A stretch of 61,348 bases of DNA from a virus. The DNA is taken from the IMG/VR virus record IMGVR_UViG_3300033141_003975, positions 1 through 61,348 of that record. One strand, given 5' to 3'. Positions 57,724 to 61,348 of the stretch are shown piece by piece (the first letter of the stretch is position 1; the number at the start of each line of letters is the position of its first letter). The notes beneath the pieces were generated by a model. The model worked only from the letters and a program-made list of their open reading frames with translations, was not told the origin of the DNA and searched no databases. Made by a program: the position numbers and the translations under genes.

Positions 57724-59201
57724 CTTTCACACTCCTCACTCTGCACGAAATACAACTCTTTCCGTGCGCGTGTCACAGCCACATATACCAAATTCCTCTC
57801 TTGCTGTTGCGCCCAGCTCGGGAGCTTCGGTGTCCAGAATGGGGGCAATAGCTGGTTCGCGTCCAACAAATACACCCTATCCCACTCAAGCCCCTTCGCT
57901 CGGTGCACAGTTGATAACACCACCGCCCCCTGTTTCTGCGTGAATAACTGTGCAAGAAACTCAAGCAGAGACTCTTTGGTGCTTATCTTTGTATTATAGT
58001 CTAATATAGCATCGAGGCAAGTGATTTTGTCTCGCAAGGACTCAATGGCACTGATTTTCCCCGACCGTTGCCATGCCAAAGACTTCTCCAAGAAGTACTT
58101 ATGCAGGTTCTTACGCCAAACCTCTAACTCACTCCCTGCGATTTTCTTTGTGAGGGAAGCAAGAGATGTGCCAATATCCCTCCCGACCATGTTGCAGGGG
58201 ATACCGGCAGCCAAGAATGCAAGGGCCAGGCGCACCAATGGGGCATTCGTGCGGCACAGGATCGCGGAATTCCCATCCAACACGGGCACCCATCCCCCTT
58301 CCACTTCCACCACTTCCCCTTCAGGCGCACCCTCGGCATATTCTATCTCAGGCACTTCCTCTTGCGCTCTGAGGACAATGGATTTGGCACAGCGGTAGCA
58401 TATAGACAGTGGCAGTAACTCCGCTTTGGTGGAGGTTTGTATTGTGTCAAAGGCATCAACCCCAGCCCCGCGAAAGCCATAGATAGCTTGTCTTGGATCA
58501 CCAATAGCCACCATCCTGCCTCGCAACAATTTCAGCAGTAGCGCAAGCTGCACACTATTCACATCTTGTGCTTCATCCACAAACACCCAGTCGTATTGAG
58601 GAGGGTTGAGTTTGAGCTTGAGAGGGAGGTAAAGCATGTCATCAAAGTCAATAACTCCGCTTTCGGCGTATACCAGCGACTTCTCGAATACCTGTTTGGC
58701 CAACCCAATACTCCTCTCACACACATCCAGGTCGAAACTGTCGGCAACAGCAGCGAAGTTTTCTTCATCACACCGACTCACAATCCCGACACCATAATTT
58801 TTGGCAAGACTGACCAATTTCAGGACGTCAGTTGTGTCCCTGTTCCCCGCAATTTCCATCAATATCCCACGATTCTTACTTCCGCTGCCGTCAACCTCAT
58901 AGCTATTATTCCTGGCCCTGATTAAGGTGCGGAAACCAACGGAGTGAAGCGTCTTACACTCTACTTCCCTTCCTATCCGTCTCTGCAACTCGTTTGCGAT
59001 AGACTTGTTGAAAGCCACGAACAACGCCGACCCTCCCGACACAAACTCCGTTGCCATACAGGCAGTCGTCGTCTTCCCGCTTCCGGCTACGGCATTCACA
59101 CACGCATTCCCTTCCCCTTTGCTTATCCAGTCGAATATCCTCCTCTGGTACACACTCGGCTTCAACTTTGGCTTACGTACACAATCAGACAAAACTCCCA
59201 T
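57711..59201 (-). CDS. UvrD/Rep-like SF1 DNA helicase
   Basis: The 496-residue protein has motif I AVAGSGKTTTACMA (about 39-52), motif II WVFVDEAQDVNSVQLALLL, motif III GDPRQAIYGFRGAGVDAF and motif V STVHRAKGLEWDRVYLLD, plus a final VYVAVTRARKELYF. It is a compact 3'-5' SF1A-type helicase, shorter than UvrD (about 720 aa), lacking much of the 1B/2B insertions. It probably serves replication restart or recombination together with the polymerase encoded just upstream. Confidence 0.9.
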   Translation of the reverse strand: MGVLSDCVRKPKLKPSVYQRRIFDWISKGEGNACVNAVAGSGKTTTACMATEFVSGGSALFVAFNKSIANELQRRIGREVECKTLHSVGFRTLIRARNNSYEVDGSGSKNRGILMEIAGNRDTTDVLKLVSLAKNYGVGIVSRCDEENFAAVADSFDLDVCERSIGLAKQVFEKSLVYAESGVIDFDDMLYLPLKLKLNPPQYDWVFVDEAQDVNSVQLALLLKLLRGRMVAIGDPRQAIYGFRGAGVDAFDTIQTSTKAELLPLSICYRCAKSIVLRAQEEVPEIEYAEGAPEGEVVEVEGGWVPVLDGNSAILCRTNAPLVRLALAFLAAGIPCNMVGRDIGTSLASLTKKIAGSELEVWRKNLHKYFLEKSLAWQRSGKISAIESLRDKITCLDAILDYNTKISTKESLLEFLAQLFTQKQGAVVLSTVHRAKGLEWDRVYLLDANQLLPPFWTPKLPSWAQQQERNLVYVAVTRARKELYFVQSEECERCRL

Positions 59202-59205
59202 ACCC

Positions 59206-59520
59206 CTACTCCATTCTCACGTCTATATACCGCGACTTACTCTCCCTCGTATTCTCACTAAACGCCTCCCCTACAGTCGCAGGAGCTACCCCCACCCCCA
59301 CGAGATACTTCCTCACCCCATCATAATCAATAGACTTCCTCACACTCTCCTTAACCCGCGCTTTGCCAACCCCAGGCAGTGACACCACCACAATCTTTTC
59401 TTGCTCCATCAACCTCAACATCTCCCCCTTATACTTCCCCACCATCTCCTTTGCCTCAGCTTCCTTCTTCTTCCACTGCACGATTTCCTTCAACAACTCC
59501 ATGACTTCCTCACTCATCAT
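59206..59520 (-). CDS. hypothetical coiled-coil protein, 104 aa
   Basis: An N-terminal helix (ELLKEIVQWKKKEAEAKEMV) is followed by VVVSLPGVGKARVKESVRKS and a C-terminal SRYIDVRME. The first part is typical of small phage proteins adjacent to replication enzymes. No family is recognised. It sits 9 nt after the polymerase stop with AAAGGAGATA before tandem ATGs (59520 and 59517). Confidence 0.55.
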   Translation of the reverse strand: MMSEEVMELLKEIVQWKKKEAEAKEMVGKYKGEMLRLMEQEKIVVVSLPGVGKARVKESVRKSIDYDGVRKYLVGVGVAPATVGEAFSENTRESKSRYIDVRME

Positions 59521-59529
59521 TATCTCCTT

Positions 59530-61348
59530 TCACTCGTAGTCCACCATCTCCCCCCAAGAGTCCCCTACGCTCAAACCAACTTCCAGCGGGACACTCAGAG
59601 GGTAGGCGTTTTCCAGTACGTCCTGCAGCTCGGATATAAACTCATCGACACACTCCACACTCACTTCCCACAGCAAGTCGTCGTGTATCTGTAACAAAGG
59701 CTCACACACAAACCCCTCCCGTCGATATTGCATATACACTTCCGGCATCATTCCCATAGCCATCTTCATAATCCCTTGCGCCCCAGACTGAATAACCGTC
59801 GCTCGTGATTTCACTTCCGCCTTCCTGCGCATATACTTATCTTGCATCCACACCCCCTCAAGTCGCCGTATTCGCCCAAACATATCTCTCACACACCCTG
59901 TCCTTCGGGCCTCAGACAATAACTGATCCAAACGCTTTCGTACCGCAGGGAAGACTTTGAACCATTCCTCAATCAATTTCCGACACTCGTCCACCGTCCA
60001 CCCCGTACACCCTTCCTGACTCAAATTATCCGACAATCCCTCGGGTGTCAGACCATAAACCATACCAAAATTCACACGCTTCGCGGGATACCGATGTTTC
60101 ATTTTGTCCAAGTCCTCAACAGGCAGACCAAACAATATCGACGCTGTCCGTGCATGAATATCCTCCCCTGTACGGAAACACTCCAGCATCGTCTCATCCT
60201 GAGCTTCATGTGCCAACACGCGCAACTCAATCTGAGAATAATCCCCTGACACAAACACACAATCCGGCCTGGCCTGGAAACAACATCTTAACCTCTTCCC
60301 TTCCTCGGTCCGTACCGGTATGGCCAACATGTTCGGGTCCTTGGACGCCAACCTCCCCGTCACTGCTCTTGTCATTGAAATATCCGCATGGATTCTGCCA
60401 TCCTCCTGTAAATGCCTCGTCAACACAGGCTCAATAAACGTTGATAGTCGTTTGTGGTAGTCCCTGTATGTGAGCACCGTGTCAACAATAGGATGACTCC
60501 CTCGCATCTTCTCCAACACTTCTCTATCGAGAGCCAACCGCTTCGTCTTCTTAGTCCGCTTGGGCCCCTTCTGCCTCTCGGACGCGGGCGGCAACAGCCC
60601 CATTTTGTCGAAGAACAAGTCAACAAGAAACTGTGTTGATTTGATATTTATTTGCTCGGGCTCAAACCCATACTTCTTCGCAAACCCCTCCACTTCCTCT
60701 TCCGCCTCAGCCATACTCATTAAACACTCTTCAGCTTGCTCCTCCATCATCTCTTTATTCACAAACATCCCCACTTCCATCATATCTGCCACTATCGGAA
60801 CACAATTACAGTCAATGCGTAACATCTCCCAAACACCCTCTGCCTCAATCCTGGGGACCAGTTTCTCCCAAATCCTGTACGTGGCATCAGCATCCCGCGC
60901 TGCATAATGGACAGCCTCGTCTACGTCAACATCCAAGATATTCCCTTGCGGCAACGGTACCGACACTTCCAACCCAAGCTTCCTCCACCTTGCTTCCATA
61001 TCAGCGTGGGTGGCTGCCGGATGTGACAATCTCTTACAAAAGTTCAACAGTTTCTTACTTGCCACCTCCCCCACTTCCTCCCAAGCCTGTGTTGCTATCC
61101 AATCCCATTTATCCATACAAGCCCCCTCCACCAAACTCCTGAAACTCTTCATCTCCATCCCACACAGCCCCGACGCAAGAGACTTCAGGTTCAGAGGGAG
61201 GTCTTGCAGAATGTGAGCCGCGAGCATCGAATCCCACCACTCCCACTCCACTTCAATCCCAACCTTCTTCAGTATAGGCAAGTCATATAATGCATTATGA
61301 AACAACACTTCCCCTCTGTACCTTGCCATAACCCCCCTCAACATTTCC
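59530..61348 (-). CDS. UDG-exonuclease-DNA polymerase I fusion, C-terminal part
   Basis: This continues the gene at 1-866 across the circular join and encodes residues from about 252 to 856. It holds exonuclease motif III (YAARDADATYRIW) and a complete family A polymerase domain: motif A SGDYSQIELRVLAH, motif B with the finger helix AKRVNFGMVYG, and motif C IHDDLLWEV. The palm is followed by a normal polymerase end. It is the replicative or gap-filling polymerase of the phage. The last 114 bases of the window repeat the first 114. Confidence 0.92.
   Translation of the reverse strand, partial: EMLRGVMARYRGEVLFHNALYDLPILKKVGIEVEWEWWDSMLAAHILQDLPLNLKSLASGLCGMEMKSFRSLVEGACMDKWDWIATQAWEEVGEVASKKLLNFCKRLSHPAATHADMEARWRKLGLEVSVPLPQGNILDVDVDEAVHYAARDADATYRIWEKLVPRIEAEGVWEMLRIDCNCVPIVADMMEVGMFVNKEMMEEQAEECLMSMAEAEEEVEGFAKKYGFEPEQINIKSTQFLVDLFFDKMGLLPPASERQKGPKRTKKTKRLALDREVLEKMRGSHPIVDTVLTYRDYHKRLSTFIEPVLTRHLQEDGRIHADISMTRAVTGRLASKDPNMLAIPVRTEEGKRLRCCFQARPDCVFVSGDYSQIELRVLAHEAQDETMLECFRTGEDIHARTASILFGLPVEDLDKMKHRYPAKRVNFGMVYGLTPEGLSDNLSQEGCTGWTVDECRKLIEEWFKVFPAVRKRLDQLLSEARRTGCVRDMFGRIRRLEGVWMQDKYMRRKAEVKSRATVIQSGAQGIMKMAMGMMPEVYMQYRREGFVCEPLLQIHDDLLWEVSVECVDEFISELQDVLENAYPLSVPLEVGLSVGDSWGEMVDYE
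61235..61348. repeat. 114-bp terminal repeat identical to 1-114
   Basis: Bases 61235-61348 equal bases 1-114 without a mismatch. Because the polymerase gene reads through in frame, the repeat marks a circular map (a circularly permuted or circular genome closed in assembly) rather than two separate ends. The non-redundant length is 61,234 bp. Confidence 0.93.

Noticed and set aside
1-61348. Lysogeny module or tRNA genes
   Set aside because: No integrase, excisionase, CI-like repressor, attachment site or tRNA with a recognisable T-arm was found on either strand by reading.

Overview
This window is a complete, circularly closed genome of a tailed phage (siphovirus type, HK97-fold head, tail module like those of gene transfer agents), unique length about 61,234 bp. 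Bases 1-114 are repeated exactly at 61235-61348, and one gene (uracil-DNA glycosylase / DNA polymerase I) reads in frame across the join. The host cannot be named. A GH108-type endolysin, a lipoprotein and many Sec-type signal peptides point to a bacterium, probably Gram-negative. No integrase, CI-like repressor, tRNA or rRNA gene was recognised.

Layout. (1) Early leftward operon, from the intergenic region at 8394-8709 down to 1 and, through the join, 61234 down to 53155. It encodes a beta-class DNA methyltransferase, a Ro60/TROVE protein, a DinG/XPD-like helicase carrying an ssDNA-binding-like tail with its own ribosome binding site, a Cas4/RecB-like nuclease, a MazG-like protein, a Sak4-like ATPase, an XPF/ERCC4 nuclease, a UDG-exonuclease-polymerase fusion, a UvrD-like helicase and an HNH nuclease. 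Exported, holin-like and lipoprotein genes and a second methyltransferase follow. (2) Late leftward operon, 37229 down to 8710: large terminase, portal, prohead protease, capsid, connector and head closure, tail terminator, tail tube, two tail chaperones joined by a -1 frameshift, a small-terminase-like gene, tape measure, baseplate/tip proteins, fibres and lysis. (3) Rightward block A, 37900-41631: small genes plus an amidoligase / class II glutamine amidotransferase pair. (4) A 1.4 kb intergenic region, 41632-43063, rich in palindromes and GTGCA repeats, a candidate origin. (5) Rightward block B, 43064-53163: about 20 small, mostly unrecognised genes in several diverged paralogue families, with a DnaN-like clamp, a membrane-anchored HicB-like protein and a Csx20-like protein.

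How it works together. Replication and recombination genes surround the polymerase fusion, with a clamp encoded in block B. The late operon follows the usual head-then-tail-then-lysis order, except that the small terminase lies among tail genes. Three block B genes are preceded by what looks like one H-type pseudoknot directly upstream of the Shine-Dalgarno sequence, with compensatory changes in both stems. This is the best candidate here for an undescribed regulatory element. Other unusual points are the full-length Ro60 homologue, signal peptides on putative virion proteins, a Kelch-like insertion in the tail-tip protein, and shared palindromic candidate operators in the main promoter regions.
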